Positions 8,598 through 17,418 are shown, counted from the stretch's first letter. The stretch is 64,000 nt of DNA from Pseudopedobacter sp965218985 (GCA_965218985.1 CBDCMP010000004.1:372001-436000), one strand, 5' to 3'. The notes: a model not told the origin generated them from the letters alone. Program-made: numbers and translations.

Positions 8598-8625
8598 GTC
8601 ACTTTCTCCTTGATGAGAAAGTGAC
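8598..8625. repeat. Perfect 11-bp hairpin between the two direct repeats
   Basis: gtcactttctc at 8598-8608 pairs exactly with gagaaagtgac at 8615-8625 around a 6-base loop. There is no T tail on either side, so it is unlikely to be a terminator. It lies between the two direct repeats in a region without genes and looks like a dispersed palindromic unit. Confidence 0.6.
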
Positions 8626-8792
8626 CAAAGAATCAAGGCTGCAAAGCCTTTGTTCGGGATAGCTCAATAAATCTTTTGGGCAACCATCCAAGCCGTGGGA
8701 ACGGATATAGCTGACTGAAGGCCATTGCATCACTTCTGCGGATGGTCTGAAGCCTGTACTTTTTGAATGCAAGTGCTGGAGATTTATTGGCC

Positions 8793-9000
8793 CTCCCTCC
8801 AAATCCTTTGAGGCCGGACCTGCTGGGCGGCTCTGCTCGTTTGCCCTGCTTTGTGGATGTGCATGCGACAGCCTCCTTTCATTTCCGCGTCATCCTGGGT
8901 GGAACGAAGGATCTCCGTGGGGAGGGGGATGCTGTTGACTTTGTGGTTTTAACGGCGCAGGGTCCTCTGCGAGAGACCCTGCTGGTACATTTGGCTTTTA
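8793..9000. repeat. Direct repeat copy 2 (non-coding, about 210 bp)
   Basis: This is the second copy of the element at 8328-8556. It carries the full agggtcctctgcgagagaccct hairpin, an AGGGT/ACCCT plus CTCT/AGAG stem with a bulged C and a GCG loop, of which copy 1 has a one-base-shorter version. The whole 8252-9153 interval has no supportable gene. Confidence 0.85.
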
Positions 9001-9153
9001 AACTTATAAAAAGAAGCTGAGGTGGAAACTTTAAGAAAAAAATCAACTATAACTGTATTTCAATTTGCAATCCAAATCATTTATCTTCACCTTAGAAAAG
9101 TCTAAAAAAAGAAATGACACAACAATTTTATTTGCGATCCCGTTAAGTTGTTT

Positions 9154-9648
9154 ATGAGCAAAAAACTCCTGTTTTTCCTGTTAGGTCTTTTCCCGCTTTC
9201 GCTGTTTGGGCAAATTCAAAATCAGGATTTTAAACAGATGCTGGACAGCATGTACAAACACACCGTACCGCTGATCTCTGTTGATTCTCTAAAACATTTG
9301 AAAAACGTTTATTTACTGGACACCCGCGAAAAAGAGGAATTTGAAGTGAGCCATTTAAAAAACGCCCGGAACGTAGGCTTCATCTGGTTTGACATGCGGG
9401 ATGTATACGATATTCCCAGAGATGCCACGGTGGTGGTTTACTGCTCTGTGGGTTATCGAAGTGAGAAGATTGGGGAGAAATTGATAAGGGATGGCTATGA
9501 GCATGTTTTCAATTTATACGGCAGCATCTTTGAGTGGGCGAATGAAGGTAATCCGCTATATAAATCAAACGGAGTGCAAACCACAGAGATTCACACCTAT
9601 AATAAAAAATGGTCGAAATGGGTGGAGAGAGGTACCAAAGTGTATTAA
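9154..9648 (+). CDS. Secreted rhodanese-like domain protein
   Basis: The 164-residue protein begins with a Sec signal peptide (MSKKLLFFLLGLFPLSLFGQ), so it is probably periplasmic. A single rhodanese domain covers about residues 40-135, with the CH2-type motif LLDTREKEEFEVSHLKNARNVG and the active-site loop YCSVGYRSE with Cys at about residue 97. Such domains move sulfane sulfur or act as redox/thiol sensors, and the real substrate is unknown. The ATG at 9154 was preferred to a TTG two codons upstream. The next gene on the same strand, mnmD, is a tRNA wobble methyltransferase 49 bp downstream. The pairing is suggestive of sulfur metabolism, but the secreted location argues against a direct link. 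Confidence 0.9.
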   Translation: MSKKLLFFLLGLFPLSLFGQIQNQDFKQMLDSMYKHTVPLISVDSLKHLKNVYLLDTREKEEFEVSHLKNARNVGFIWFDMRDVYDIPRDATVVVYCSVGYRSEKIGEKLIRDGYEHVFNLYGSIFEWANEGNPLYKSNGVQTTEIHTYNKKWSKWVERGTKVY

Positions 9649-9697
9649 AAGTTTCCGATATACCTCCTCCATACTAACCACCTACTGAAATTGATCA

Positions 9698-10384
9698 ATG
9701 ATGCCGCAACCAGAAGAATTAAAGATAGTGTCCACTGCCGATGGTTCAAAAACAGTTTTCCATCCCACCATCCAAGAGAATTATCACAGTAGAAATGGTG
9801 CTTTACAGGAAAGCAATCACGTTTTTTTAAACTCGGGATTAAGATATCATTTAGCCGACAAGGACGTGGGGGAGGTAGCTGTGTTGGAGGTTGGGTTTGG
9901 AACCGGGCTTAACTTTTTATTGACACAGGATTTCTGCACAGGAAAGGAGATCGTTTTGAATTATGTGGGCATTGAAGCTTATCCTTTAAGATTCGATTTG
10001 ATCGCACAAACTGATTACCAAAATTTAGTTTCTTCCAGCACCTGGAACTTATACCGCGCTAATTATGAAAAGGCAATGCTCCAAAGCGTGATGTTGAATG
10101 ACTATTGCAGCCTGCATATTGCGTGTTGCGATGCCAGAATCTTCCGTTCCGGATTGATGTTTGATGTGATCTATTTTGACGCATTCGCCTCGGCAAATCA
10201 ACCCGAACTTTGGACTCAGGAATTCATCAGCCATATACTTTCCTACTTGAAAAAAGGTGGCGTTTTCGTTACTTATGCCATCACAGGGGCACTTAAAAGA
10301 ATCATGAAATCTTCTGGAATGCAGGTAGAGAAAGCACCGGGGGCCGCCGGGAAAAGAGAGATGTTAAGAGCGGTGAAGCTATAA
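9698..10384 (+). CDS. mnmD: tRNA (5-methylaminomethyl-2-thiouridine)-methyltransferase MnmD
   Basis: The 228-residue stand-alone methyltransferase corresponds to the N-terminal domain of E. coli MnmC. It completes mnm5s2U at wobble position 34 of tRNAs. The SAM-binding motif VLEVGFGTGLNFLL is at about residues 62-75, and the catalytic/substrate motif VIYFDAFASANQPELW follows at about 150-165. The C-terminus (GAAGKREML) is typical of MnmD/MnmC. The FAD oxidase domain of MnmC is absent, as usual in Bacteroidota. ATG 9698 and ATG 9701 are equally good starts. The 3' end overlaps the convergent hypothetical gene by 6 bp. Confidence 0.9.
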   Translation: MMPQPEELKIVSTADGSKTVFHPTIQENYHSRNGALQESNHVFLNSGLRYHLADKDVGEVAVLEVGFGTGLNFLLTQDFCTGKEIVLNYVGIEAYPLRFDLIAQTDYQNLVSSSTWNLYRANYEKAMLQSVMLNDYCSLHIACCDARIFRSGLMFDVIYFDAFASANQPELWTQEFISHILSYLKKGGVFVTYAITGALKRIMKSSGMQVEKAPGAAGKREMLRAVKL

Positions 10385-10648
10385 ATCGGCTTCCAAATGT
10401 TTGTCAATCCCCGCTCCAATTTGCTCCACCTGCGCTTCGGCTAATTTCCCCCATAGTTGTTTCCAATCTTCATCAACATCTTTTCTTACCTGACTCACCT
10501 CTTCTCCATTTAATTCACAGAAATAGAAATCTTCTCCATCAGTGGTTTCGCCTGGTTTAATGGTTAATTCTTTTTGATTTCCCTCAAGATCAACTTCGAT
10601 TTTGAAGGAAGGTGAACTGCTGTCTTTCATGGCCTTGTATTTTATCAT
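10379..10648 (-). CDS. Small conserved-looking hypothetical protein
   Basis: The 89-residue soluble acidic protein has no signal peptide (MKDSSSPSFKIEVDLEG near the start, WKQLWGKLAE in the middle). The pattern of alternating beta strands and one C-terminal helix suggests a small folded domain. I cannot name a family. An ATG at 10648 has a GGAG 4 bp upstream, and an internal ATG at 10630 is also possible. It is divergent from mazG with about 43 bp between start codons, so the two share a promoter region. Confidence 0.6.
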   Translation of the reverse strand: MIKYKAMKDSSSPSFKIEVDLEGNQKELTIKPGETTDGEDFYFCELNGEEVSQVRKDVDEDWKQLWGKLAEAQVEQIGAGIDKHLEADL

Positions 10649-10679
10649 AAATCTCCAAAGCTTGTGCCATAATTCTGCT

Positions 10680-10687
10680 TATTTTTG
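10680..10687 (+). promoter_or_regulatory. Possible Bacteroidota -7 box for mazG
   Basis: TATTTTTG matches TAnnTTTG and lies only 4 bp before the mazG ATG. A TTG lies upstream at short spacing (about 15 bp). As with cmk, this would give an almost leaderless mRNA. Confidence 0.28.
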
Positions 10688-10691
10688 GAAT

Positions 10692-11489
10692 ATGAATATT
10701 TTCGAGCAACAAACCTCCTCCACTTCAGCTTTTGAAAGACTGCTGGCGATCATGGATGATTTAAGACAGCAATGCCCCTGGGACAAAAAACAAACCATGG
10801 AGACTTTGCGCCATTTGACCATAGAAGAGACTTATGAACTTTCTGATGCCATTTTAGCAGGTGACAGGCAAGAGATCAGGAAAGAATTAGGAGATTTGAT
10901 GCTGCATTTGGTTTTTTATGCGAAGATCGGTTCCGAAACCAATGATTTCAATATCGCAGATGTTTTGAATGGGATTTGCGAAAAGCTCATTAACCGCCAT
11001 CCTCATATCTATGGCGATGTGGTTGCGGAGACTGAAGAACAGGTGAAGCAAAATTGGGAGCAAATTAAACTGCAAGAAGGAAACAAGTCTGTATTGGCCG
11101 GTGTGCCCTCCTCGCTTCCCGCTTTGGTAAAAGCTTCCAGAATACAGGAGAAAGCCAAAGGTGTGGGTTTTGATTGGGAGGAGAAAGAACAGGTTTGGGA
11201 GAAAGTGGAAGAGGAATTGCAGGAGTTCAAAGCAGAGTTCAACGTTGCTGACCCCAAAGCGGTTGACCGAGAAAAAGCTGAGGCAGAGTTTGGGGATTTA
11301 CTTTTTTCGCTCATCAATTACGCCCGTTTCATTCATATCAACCCCGAAGATGCTTTAGAAAAAACCAATAGAAAATTCATCAAAAGGTTTCAATATCTCG
11401 AATCAAAATCTAAAGAACTCCATAAATCTTTGAAGGACATGAGCTTGGCGGAGATGGATATATTTTGGAACGAAGCAAAAAAACTATAG
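10692..11489 (+). CDS. mazG: Nucleoside triphosphate pyrophosphohydrolase MazG
   Basis: The 265-residue protein hydrolyses (d)NTPs to monophosphates and PPi, which cleans up non-canonical nucleotides and modulates (p)ppGpp-linked responses. Two MazG domains are visible. The first carries CPWDKKQTMETLRHLTIEE and KELGDLMLHLVFYA. The second carries EEELQEFKAEF and AEFGDLLFSLINYAR, giving the EExxE-ExxD metal-binding pattern in each. The ATG at 10692 gives the normal family N-terminus; the open frame reaches further upstream only by reading through the divergent promoter region. Confidence 0.95.
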   Translation: MNIFEQQTSSTSAFERLLAIMDDLRQQCPWDKKQTMETLRHLTIEETYELSDAILAGDRQEIRKELGDLMLHLVFYAKIGSETNDFNIADVLNGICEKLINRHPHIYGDVVAETEEQVKQNWEQIKLQEGNKSVLAGVPSSLPALVKASRIQEKAKGVGFDWEEKEQVWEKVEEELQEFKAEFNVADPKAVDREKAEAEFGDLLFSLINYARFIHINPEDALEKTNRKFIKRFQYLESKSKELHKSLKDMSLAEMDIFWNEAKKL

Positions 11490-11540
11490 CTTTTTGTAGC
11501 AGATGGTTATAGGAGTCCGTAAAGAGGAATAAAAAGCGTC

Positions 11541-11996
11541 ATGTACCTTACTAATTTTCAATCTTTTGTATTCGGGGCCTTCCTGATATTCATTCTGTGT
11601 TTCGCTGCATGCGAGAAAGGGATCACAGGTTCGCCTGTCGTGGCTCCCGGAGAGAAAGTGGAGCTGAAGCAATCTGAGAAAGCATGGTTTGGCACGGATA
11701 CAGAGAACGGATTGAAATTCTTGGTGGAACAGATCAACGATAGCCGTTGCCCCAAGCAGGCAACATGTATTTGGGCCGGAGAAGCTGTGGTAAAGGTAAA
11801 TATCACCGATCCGCAAAAAAACTTCGCCTCCTTTACGCTTTATATAGGTGCACGAACCCATTTCCAGCCAGACACTTTAGATTTCAATCTCGATAAAAAA
11901 ACTTACCGGGTTATTCTTTTTGGCGTTAGTCCTTATCCAATGCTCAATGGATCACAGGATGGCTCAAAAGCCGAATTGACCTTGTTGCAAAAATAA
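11541..11996 (+). CDS. Putative lipoprotein, unknown function
   Basis: The 151-residue protein has an N-terminal hydrophobic segment ending in the lipobox LCFAAC at about residues 19-24, so it should be a lipoprotein. The mature part is a small beta-rich domain. The segment DSRCPKQATCIWAGEAVVKV, which pairs two cysteines, resembles a small Bacteroidota lipoprotein family of unknown role. There is no catalytic motif. It follows mazG on the same strand and precedes an ECF sigma factor gene, with no sign of strict operon coupling to either. Confidence 0.75.
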   Translation: MYLTNFQSFVFGAFLIFILCFAACEKGITGSPVVAPGEKVELKQSEKAWFGTDTENGLKFLVEQINDSRCPKQATCIWAGEAVVKVNITDPQKNFASFTLYIGARTHFQPDTLDFNLDKKTYRVILFGVSPYPMLNGSQDGSKAELTLLQK

Positions 11997-12062
11997 AAAA
12001 AGAAGATCACGAAACAGCAAATAAGATATCACTATATTTAATCCAAGGCAATACAAATTTGA

Positions 12063-12632
12063 ATGAGTAAACCCTACAGCGAGTTTAGCGATCAGGAGCT
12101 GATCAATAAATGTCGCAAAGAAGACAGCAAAGCCCAGGAAATGCTCTACAAGCGTTTCTATGCTTATGCTATGGGTATTTCTCTCCGCTATTGTATTTCC
12201 AGGGATGATGCTTTGGAGGCCGTGAATGACGCTTTCATCAAGCTTTTTAAAACCATCAAAACTTTTGATGACAACCGCCTGATCAAGCCCTGGTTCAGAC
12301 AAATTGTGGTGAACAGTGCCATTGATAACCGGAGGAAGAATTTAAAACATGCTGCAGTTCTTGATATAGAGTATGCAGATGAATCACCGGCTGATCACCA
12401 TATCATCAGCAAAATCAGTGCGCAGGAGATTTTAAATCTTTTATCTGATTTACCGGAGATGCACCGCATGGTTTTCAACCTTTATGAAATTGACGGTTAT
12501 ACGCATGAAGAGATAGCCGATATATTAGATATGCCATCCAGTAGTTCCAGGGTGTATTTATCCAGGGCGAAAGAGAAATTAAGAAGATTAGTGAAGGCTC
12601 ACTTTTATTTGAATTATGAAAGAGCAATTTGA
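12063..12632 (+). CDS. RNA polymerase sigma-70 factor, ECF subfamily
   Basis: The 189-residue ECF sigma factor has region 2 at about residues 10-85 (CRKEDSKAQEMLYKRFYAYA, then DDALEAVNDAFIKLFKTI and KPWFRQIVVNSAIDNRRK). Region 4 is at about 125-180 (LLSDLPEMHRMVFNLYEIDGYTHEEIADIL, then SSSSRVYLSRAKEKLRRLV). It should redirect RNA polymerase to an envelope-related regulon. It overlaps the next gene by 17 bp, so its output is translationally linked to a membrane protein that may be its regulator. Confidence 0.92.
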   Translation: MSKPYSEFSDQELINKCRKEDSKAQEMLYKRFYAYAMGISLRYCISRDDALEAVNDAFIKLFKTIKTFDDNRLIKPWFRQIVVNSAIDNRRKNLKHAAVLDIEYADESPADHHIISKISAQEILNLLSDLPEMHRMVFNLYEIDGYTHEEIADILDMPSSSSRVYLSRAKEKLRRLVKAHFYLNYERAI

Positions 12633-13962
12633 CCGTACATTAAGAAATCACATCAGAGACACCTTTGATCATTATGATGATCAAATGGCTGATGATGGCT
12701 GGCGGTCTTTTAAAAAGAAAGAAAGGCGACGTAGAAGAGGATTGATTTTTTGGTATATGCTTCCATCAGGAATGGCGGCTGCCATTGCTTTACTTTGGCT
12801 GATTAATTTATACCCGGTTGCGTCAACGGATAAAAATCAGCAGTCAACATTTAAACAATCAAAGGCAAATTCCAACTTAGGCCATAAGTCAGGTTCCGTT
12901 CCCTTTGAAAAAACAGAGGACATTAAGACCATTGCTTCCACGAAATCCAATGAAGAAAACTTAGCAGCTCATGCTCCTGTTCACAGGGGAGAATCTGAAA
13001 ACTTAAGCCCTGAACTGGTCAAAGCGGATCATCAGCAACAGGTCACTCAGGCGAAGATCCCTGAAATCGGCATCATCACTTCCTCTAAGACATTTAAAGT
13101 GAACGATTTATCAACCTGGGCGCAGGCTTCAAATGCTGATTTTCCTGAATTAAGCATAAACACATTAAAACCCTTATTCGTGTCGAGAGCTGAACATATG
13201 GATGCAAAGGAGAAGGGTATAGCCTCTTATCTTCCCGAAAAAACGCTTGCATTTGCTAAAATCTCCAATGATTTTGCAGCTGTTGAAGATCACGCTAAAG
13301 ATCCGGCATCATCTGTACCTAAAAAAAGCAAATTCAACCTCTCTGTTGATGCCAATACCTATGTCAATTTCTCTGAAAGCGGCTTGAACGATCAGGTTAA
13401 TTTAGGATTGGGCCTGGCGTCTGAATGGAAATTGACCAAACATTTAAGTGTGAATTCAGGGCTGATGTTGAACAGGCAAACCAGTACTTTTGAGGGAAAT
13501 GAAAAATCGTCATCAGATTTTCAGAAAACCATTTTAAGTTCGGCATTCGCTTCTGTTCCCAGTGCGCAGGTCACCAATGCTAAATTGGTGGGGCTGGATA
13601 TTCCCTTGAACCTGAAATATTCTTTAAAGCTGGGGAAGGCGAATACCTTTTTATCAACCGGAATCAGCTCCTACAGCGTGATCAATGAAAAATATGTGAA
13701 TGATTATTCTGTGGTGAATTATTCTTTTACCGGGGTAAGAACAAGTAGTGTAAGAACGGTGCAGGACAATCCCGCCGGTAAATTTTCCTATTTTAAGTTT
13801 GCCAGAACCATCAATTTCTCTTTTGGGGTTTTGTATCCTTTATCGAAAAAAAGCACTTTGGCTGTAGAGCCTTTCCTGAAATATCCGTTGACGGGATTGG
13901 GTTATCAGGAGTTGAGAATTGGATCCGGGGGGTTGAGCTTCAAGCTCAATTTCGGCAATTGA
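12616..13962 (+). CDS. Membrane-anchored protein with C-terminal barrel-like domain, sigma-factor partner
   Basis: The 448-residue protein has a charged N-terminal cytoplasmic segment of about 40 residues (FDHYDDQMADDGWRSFKKKE, KERRRRRG) and one transmembrane helix at about 43-65. A long Ser/Lys/Asp-rich linker follows (to about residue 235). A C-terminal beta-rich domain resembles outer-membrane beta-barrel (PorT-like) domains, with alternating aromatic strands and a final Asn-Phe-Gly-Asn. The 17-bp overlap with the sigma gene makes a role as an anti-sigma or envelope-sensing partner plausible. That is inference; no zinc anti-sigma motif is seen. The C-terminus abuts the convergent permease gene with no gap. 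Confidence 0.75.
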   Translation: MKEQFDRTLRNHIRDTFDHYDDQMADDGWRSFKKKERRRRRGLIFWYMLPSGMAAAIALLWLINLYPVASTDKNQQSTFKQSKANSNLGHKSGSVPFEKTEDIKTIASTKSNEENLAAHAPVHRGESENLSPELVKADHQQQVTQAKIPEIGIITSSKTFKVNDLSTWAQASNADFPELSINTLKPLFVSRAEHMDAKEKGIASYLPEKTLAFAKISNDFAAVEDHAKDPASSVPKKSKFNLSVDANTYVNFSESGLNDQVNLGLGLASEWKLTKHLSVNSGLMLNRQTSTFEGNEKSSSDFQKTILSSAFASVPSAQVTNAKLVGLDIPLNLKYSLKLGKANTFLSTGISSYSVINEKYVNDYSVVNYSFTGVRTSSVRTVQDNPAGKFSYFKFARTINFSFGVLYPLSKKSTLAVEPFLKYPLTGLGYQELRIGSGGLSFKLNFGN

Positions 13963-15210
13963 TCATTTGAAGGCGATCGCTTTTATGGGAGAGATCCTGC
14001 TCACCAGCATAGAAGGCAGCAGCAGCATCAACAGGCAAACCAATAAAGTGCCCACGTTTATCAGCAGCACGTCTGTAAAGGTAAACTGTACCGGAACAAA
14101 TTTCATGTAATAGGAGGCTTCATCCAATTTAAAGAAATGAGTGCTTTGCTGAAAATAGCCTAATCCCAATCCAAACAGATCTCCCAACAACATCCCGATT
14201 CCCACTAGATAAAGTGCATGGTAAAGAAAAATCTTTCTGATTCCCCAATTGGTCTCACCCAGTGCCTTTAATAGCCCAATCATATTTGTGCGCTCTAATA
14301 TCATGATGAGCAAAGCCGAGATCATGTTGATCACGGCCACCACCAGCATCAGCACCAGAATGACCTGCGCATTCACATCCAGCAGAGAAAGCCAATCAAA
14401 AATGATGGGATAATTCTCTTTCACATTGATCGTCCTGATCTGGGCAGGAAGAAAATTGCTTAATTCCACAGAAAAGCGGTCAATTTTAGAAAAATCATTG
14501 ATCCTGATTTCATAACCACCCACCTCTCCGTTTGACCAATCATTTAATTTTTTAATCAGTGAGATATCTCCGATCACATAAGTTTTATCCACCTCCTCCA
14601 CGCCTGTGTTATAAATCCCTACGATTTGGAATTTTCTTTTTCGCAAAGACTCCTGTACAAAATACATCAGAAAATCATCTCCTACTTTAAGATTCAGTCT
14701 TTTGGCGAGGAGTTCTGAAATGATGATCTGTTTTGAGGCGGCTGTGCTGTCAGAAAAATCAATGGTCTTCCCGGAGATGAGGATGTTTTTGAAATAATCC
14801 CAATCATAGGTGGAATCCACGCCTTTTAAAACCACGCCCTCCACTTCATCATTCGCTTTAATGATCCCCGGTTTCGTAGCGAAAGGAACAATGTGTTCCA
14901 CTCCTTTATAATGCTTTGCCTCGTTTAAATTTTTGGTTGCCAAAATGAACGGTGAATTCTCATAGGAGGAATTGAGGTCATATTTGATATATTGAATGTC
15001 ACCATTGAAGCCCCTTACTTTCTCCCGGATCTCCGCCTTGAATCCTTTGACGATGGCGAGAGACAACAACATGACCCCCAAGCCAAGCATGATCCCAACA
15101 ATGGCTATACGAACAATCAATTTGGAGAAAGTGCGTTCTGCTTTAAGTGAGATTCTGTTGGCTATAAATAATCCGAGATTCAAATGCTTTTTGTTTATTT
15201 GTAAGAACAC
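13963..15210 (-). CDS. FtsX-like ABC transporter permease (LolC/LolE-type)
   Basis: The 415-residue permease has four transmembrane segments (about residues 35-57, 280-305, 330-352 and 382-405) flanking a large extracytoplasmic domain. This is the MacB/LolCE layout. The segment AEIREKVRGFNGDIQYI after the first helix and NMISALLIMILERTNMIGLLKALGETNWGIRKIFLYHALYLVGIGMLLG-like region (typical FtsX core) support the family. It probably extracts lipoproteins from the inner membrane or drives another envelope process with an ATPase encoded elsewhere. The start is GTG (15210), as no ATG occurs before the first helix. It is divergent from the NamZ-type gene with 36 bp between starts. Confidence 0.88.
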   Translation of the reverse strand: MFLQINKKHLNLGLFIANRISLKAERTFSKLIVRIAIVGIMLGLGVMLLSLAIVKGFKAEIREKVRGFNGDIQYIKYDLNSSYENSPFILATKNLNEAKHYKGVEHIVPFATKPGIIKANDEVEGVVLKGVDSTYDWDYFKNILISGKTIDFSDSTAASKQIIISELLAKRLNLKVGDDFLMYFVQESLRKRKFQIVGIYNTGVEEVDKTYVIGDISLIKKLNDWSNGEVGGYEIRINDFSKIDRFSVELSNFLPAQIRTINVKENYPIIFDWLSLLDVNAQVILVLMLVVAVINMISALLIMILERTNMIGLLKALGETNWGIRKIFLYHALYLVGIGMLLGDLFGLGLGYFQQSTHFFKLDEASYYMKFVPVQFTFTDVLLINVGTLLVCLLMLLLPSMLVSRISPIKAIAFK

Positions 15211-15246
15211 AAATATGCAATCATTTCAAAGAAAAACCTTATTTCT

Positions 15247-16485
15247 ATGGTGCTAATTAAAAAATTGAGCAGTTTTTTATTGTTGATCCCCTTATCCGTT
15301 ATAGCATGTAATGGTTGTGGTATGAAGAGGGTCAAGCAGGATGCAGGGATCAGATCTTCAAACCTCCCGGTGCATACAACAAAGATTTTAACCGGAGCAG
15401 ACCAGACAGAGAAATACCTTCCTATTTTAAAGGGGAAAAAAATTGGATTAGTGGTCAATCAAACCGCTGAAATAGACGGGGTTCCCCTGGTGGATTCTTT
15501 AAAAAGCTTAGGTGTTGACATCAAAGCGATTTTCGGACCTGAACATGGTTTCAGAGGCGATGCAGATGCAGGCGAGAAAGTTGGAAATGATGTGGATATC
15601 AAAACCGGATTTCCCGTGATCTCCCTCTATGGGGCTAAACAGGCTCCTTCCAAAGAGGATTTAAAAGATATCGACCTGGTGGTTTTCGACATTCAGGATG
15701 TAGGAGCCCGGTTTTACACCTACACCATCACCATGACCAGGGTAATGCAGGCATGCGCAGAAAATAAGGTGCCCTTATTGATATTAGATCGGCCAAATCC
15801 AAATGGGGATGTAGTGGATGGACCCATTTTACAACCTGGATTCAAATCCGGAGTGGGCATGAATCCAATTCCGATAGCCCATGGCTTAACTGTTGGTGAA
15901 TTTGCCCAGATGGCCAATGGAGAAGGCTGGTTGAAGAATGGGATAAAATGCGATTTAAGCATTGTTGAAGTGGCTAACTATAAACATTCCATGGAATATA
16001 TCCTACCGGTGAAGCCCTCTCCCAATCTGCCTAACAACCTTTCCATCTATCTTTACCCTACCCTTTGTTTGTTTGAAGGAACAGTGATGAGCGAGGGCAG
16101 GGGCACCACTTTCCCGTTCCAGGTTTTAGGGCATCCCTTGTTAAAAGGGAAATACGATTTCACTTTCACTCCGGTGAGCATGGATGGGATGAGCAAGAAC
16201 CCCCCTTTGGAGAATCAGCTATGTTATGGTATAGATTTCAGGAAGATGAACATCGAGCATATCAGGAAAGAAAAGCAGCTGGACATTCAGTTGTTAATGG
16301 ATATTTATCGTCAATTTCCTGATAAAGAACATTTCTTCACCTCTTTCTTCAATAAGCTCGCAGGGAATCAGCTGTTGATGCAACAAATAAAAGACGGAGC
16401 ATCTGAAGCCGACATCAGGGCCAGCTGGCAGCCTGCGCTGGATGATTATCAAACTAAAAGAAAAAAATATCTGTTATATCCATAA
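15247..16485 (+). CDS. namZ: NamZ-type exo-beta-N-acetylmuramidase (DUF1343) lipoprotein
   Basis: The 412-residue protein has a lipoprotein signal (lipobox-like SVIAC near residue 21). The DUF1343 domain covers nearly all of the mature protein, with signature stretches IKAIFGPEHGFRGDADAGE, LVVFDIQDVGARFYTYT, LILDRPNPNGDVVDGP and LCLFEGTVMSEGRGTTFPF. Characterised family members (GH171, NamZ) remove MurNAc from non-reducing ends of peptidoglycan fragments, so the likely job is wall-fragment recycling in the periplasm. It is followed 18 bp later by fmt, so the two are likely co-transcribed. Function is inferred from family membership. Confidence 0.88.
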   Translation: MVLIKKLSSFLLLIPLSVIACNGCGMKRVKQDAGIRSSNLPVHTTKILTGADQTEKYLPILKGKKIGLVVNQTAEIDGVPLVDSLKSLGVDIKAIFGPEHGFRGDADAGEKVGNDVDIKTGFPVISLYGAKQAPSKEDLKDIDLVVFDIQDVGARFYTYTITMTRVMQACAENKVPLLILDRPNPNGDVVDGPILQPGFKSGVGMNPIPIAHGLTVGEFAQMANGEGWLKNGIKCDLSIVEVANYKHSMEYILPVKPSPNLPNNLSIYLYPTLCLFEGTVMSEGRGTTFPFQVLGHPLLKGKYDFTFTPVSMDGMSKNPPLENQLCYGIDFRKMNIEHIRKEKQLDIQLLMDIYRQFPDKEHFFTSFFNKLAGNQLLMQQIKDGASEADIRASWQPALDDYQTKRKKYLLYP

Positions 16486-16503
16486 ATTCATAAGCAGAAC
16501 ACA

Positions 16504-17418
16504 ATGAGGATCATATTCATGGGTACGCCGGATTTTGCGGTGGCTTCTTTGGCAGCTTTAGTAAAGGCGGGGTTAAATGTGGTTGGCGTGATTACTGCTC
16601 CGGACAAACCGGCAGGACGTGGACAAAAATTAAGTGAATCAGCCGTGAAGAAGTTTGCCGTGGAGCATTCACTAAAGGTTTTGCAACCTGATAAACTTAA
16701 AAATGCAGCCTTCCTACAAGATTTAGTTGATTTAAAAGCCGATTTGCAGGTGGTGGTGGCTTTCAGGATGTTGCCTGAAGCAGTTTGGGATATACCTCCA
16801 AAAGGTACGGTTAACCTGCATGCCTCGCTTTTACCTCAATACCGAGGTGCTGCCCCGATAAACTGGGCCATCATCAACGGTGAGAAAGAGAGTGGGGTGA
16901 CCACATTTTTCCTCCAACATGAAATTGACACCGGAGCTGTGCTTTTCTCTCAAAAAGTGGAGATAGCTGAAGATATGAATGCCGGCGATTTACATGATGC
17001 ATTGATGATCATTGGGGCACAGCTGCTCACAAAAACCGTTAAAGCCATTGAAGATGGAGATTATCAAGAAATCCCCCAGGATAATCATCACGCTGAAGAA
17101 CTGAAACATGCCCCTAAAATCTTCAAGGATGATTGTAAAATCAACTGGAATGAGGATAACCAAAAAGTTTTTAATTTGATCAGGGGATTGAGCCCATATC
17201 CGGCTGCTTTCACCGAGTTCATGGGAAAAGACTTAAAGATTTTTTCTGCAAAGAAAGAGGATGCTGAACCTGGGATCTCTGCAGGAGCATTTTTAACAGA
17301 TGGCAAAACTTATCTGAAGTTCGCCTCTAAAAACGGGTTCATCCATGTGAGGGAGATTCAGCAGGAAGGAAAGAAAAGGATGAAGATTGAAGATTTTTTA
17401 CACGGAATGAGAATGTAG
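16504..17418 (+). CDS. fmt: Methionyl-tRNA formyltransferase
   Basis: The 304-residue enzyme formylates initiator Met-tRNA using 10-formyl-tetrahydrofolate. The N-terminal Rossmann domain starts MRIIFMGTPDFAV, followed by APDKPAGRG. The catalytic signature NLHASLLPQYRGAAPINWAI with Asn and His is at about residues 108-127, and the motif EIDTGAVLF with the catalytic Asp follows. The C-terminal OB-like tRNA-binding domain is present and the length is normal. The ORF ends 119 bp before the 5' end of the group II intron. Confidence 0.96.
   Translation: MRIIFMGTPDFAVASLAALVKAGLNVVGVITAPDKPAGRGQKLSESAVKKFAVEHSLKVLQPDKLKNAAFLQDLVDLKADLQVVVAFRMLPEAVWDIPPKGTVNLHASLLPQYRGAAPINWAIINGEKESGVTTFFLQHEIDTGAVLFSQKVEIAEDMNAGDLHDALMIIGAQLLTKTVKAIEDGDYQEIPQDNHHAEELKHAPKIFKDDCKINWNEDNQKVFNLIRGLSPYPAAFTEFMGKDLKIFSAKKEDAEPGISAGAFLTDGKTYLKFASKNGFIHVREIQQEGKKRMKIEDFLHGMRM

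Noticed and set aside
8270..9020. Open frames of 67-85 residues in the repeat region
   Set aside because: The two repeat copies differ by indels that change frame, so no frame is conserved between them.
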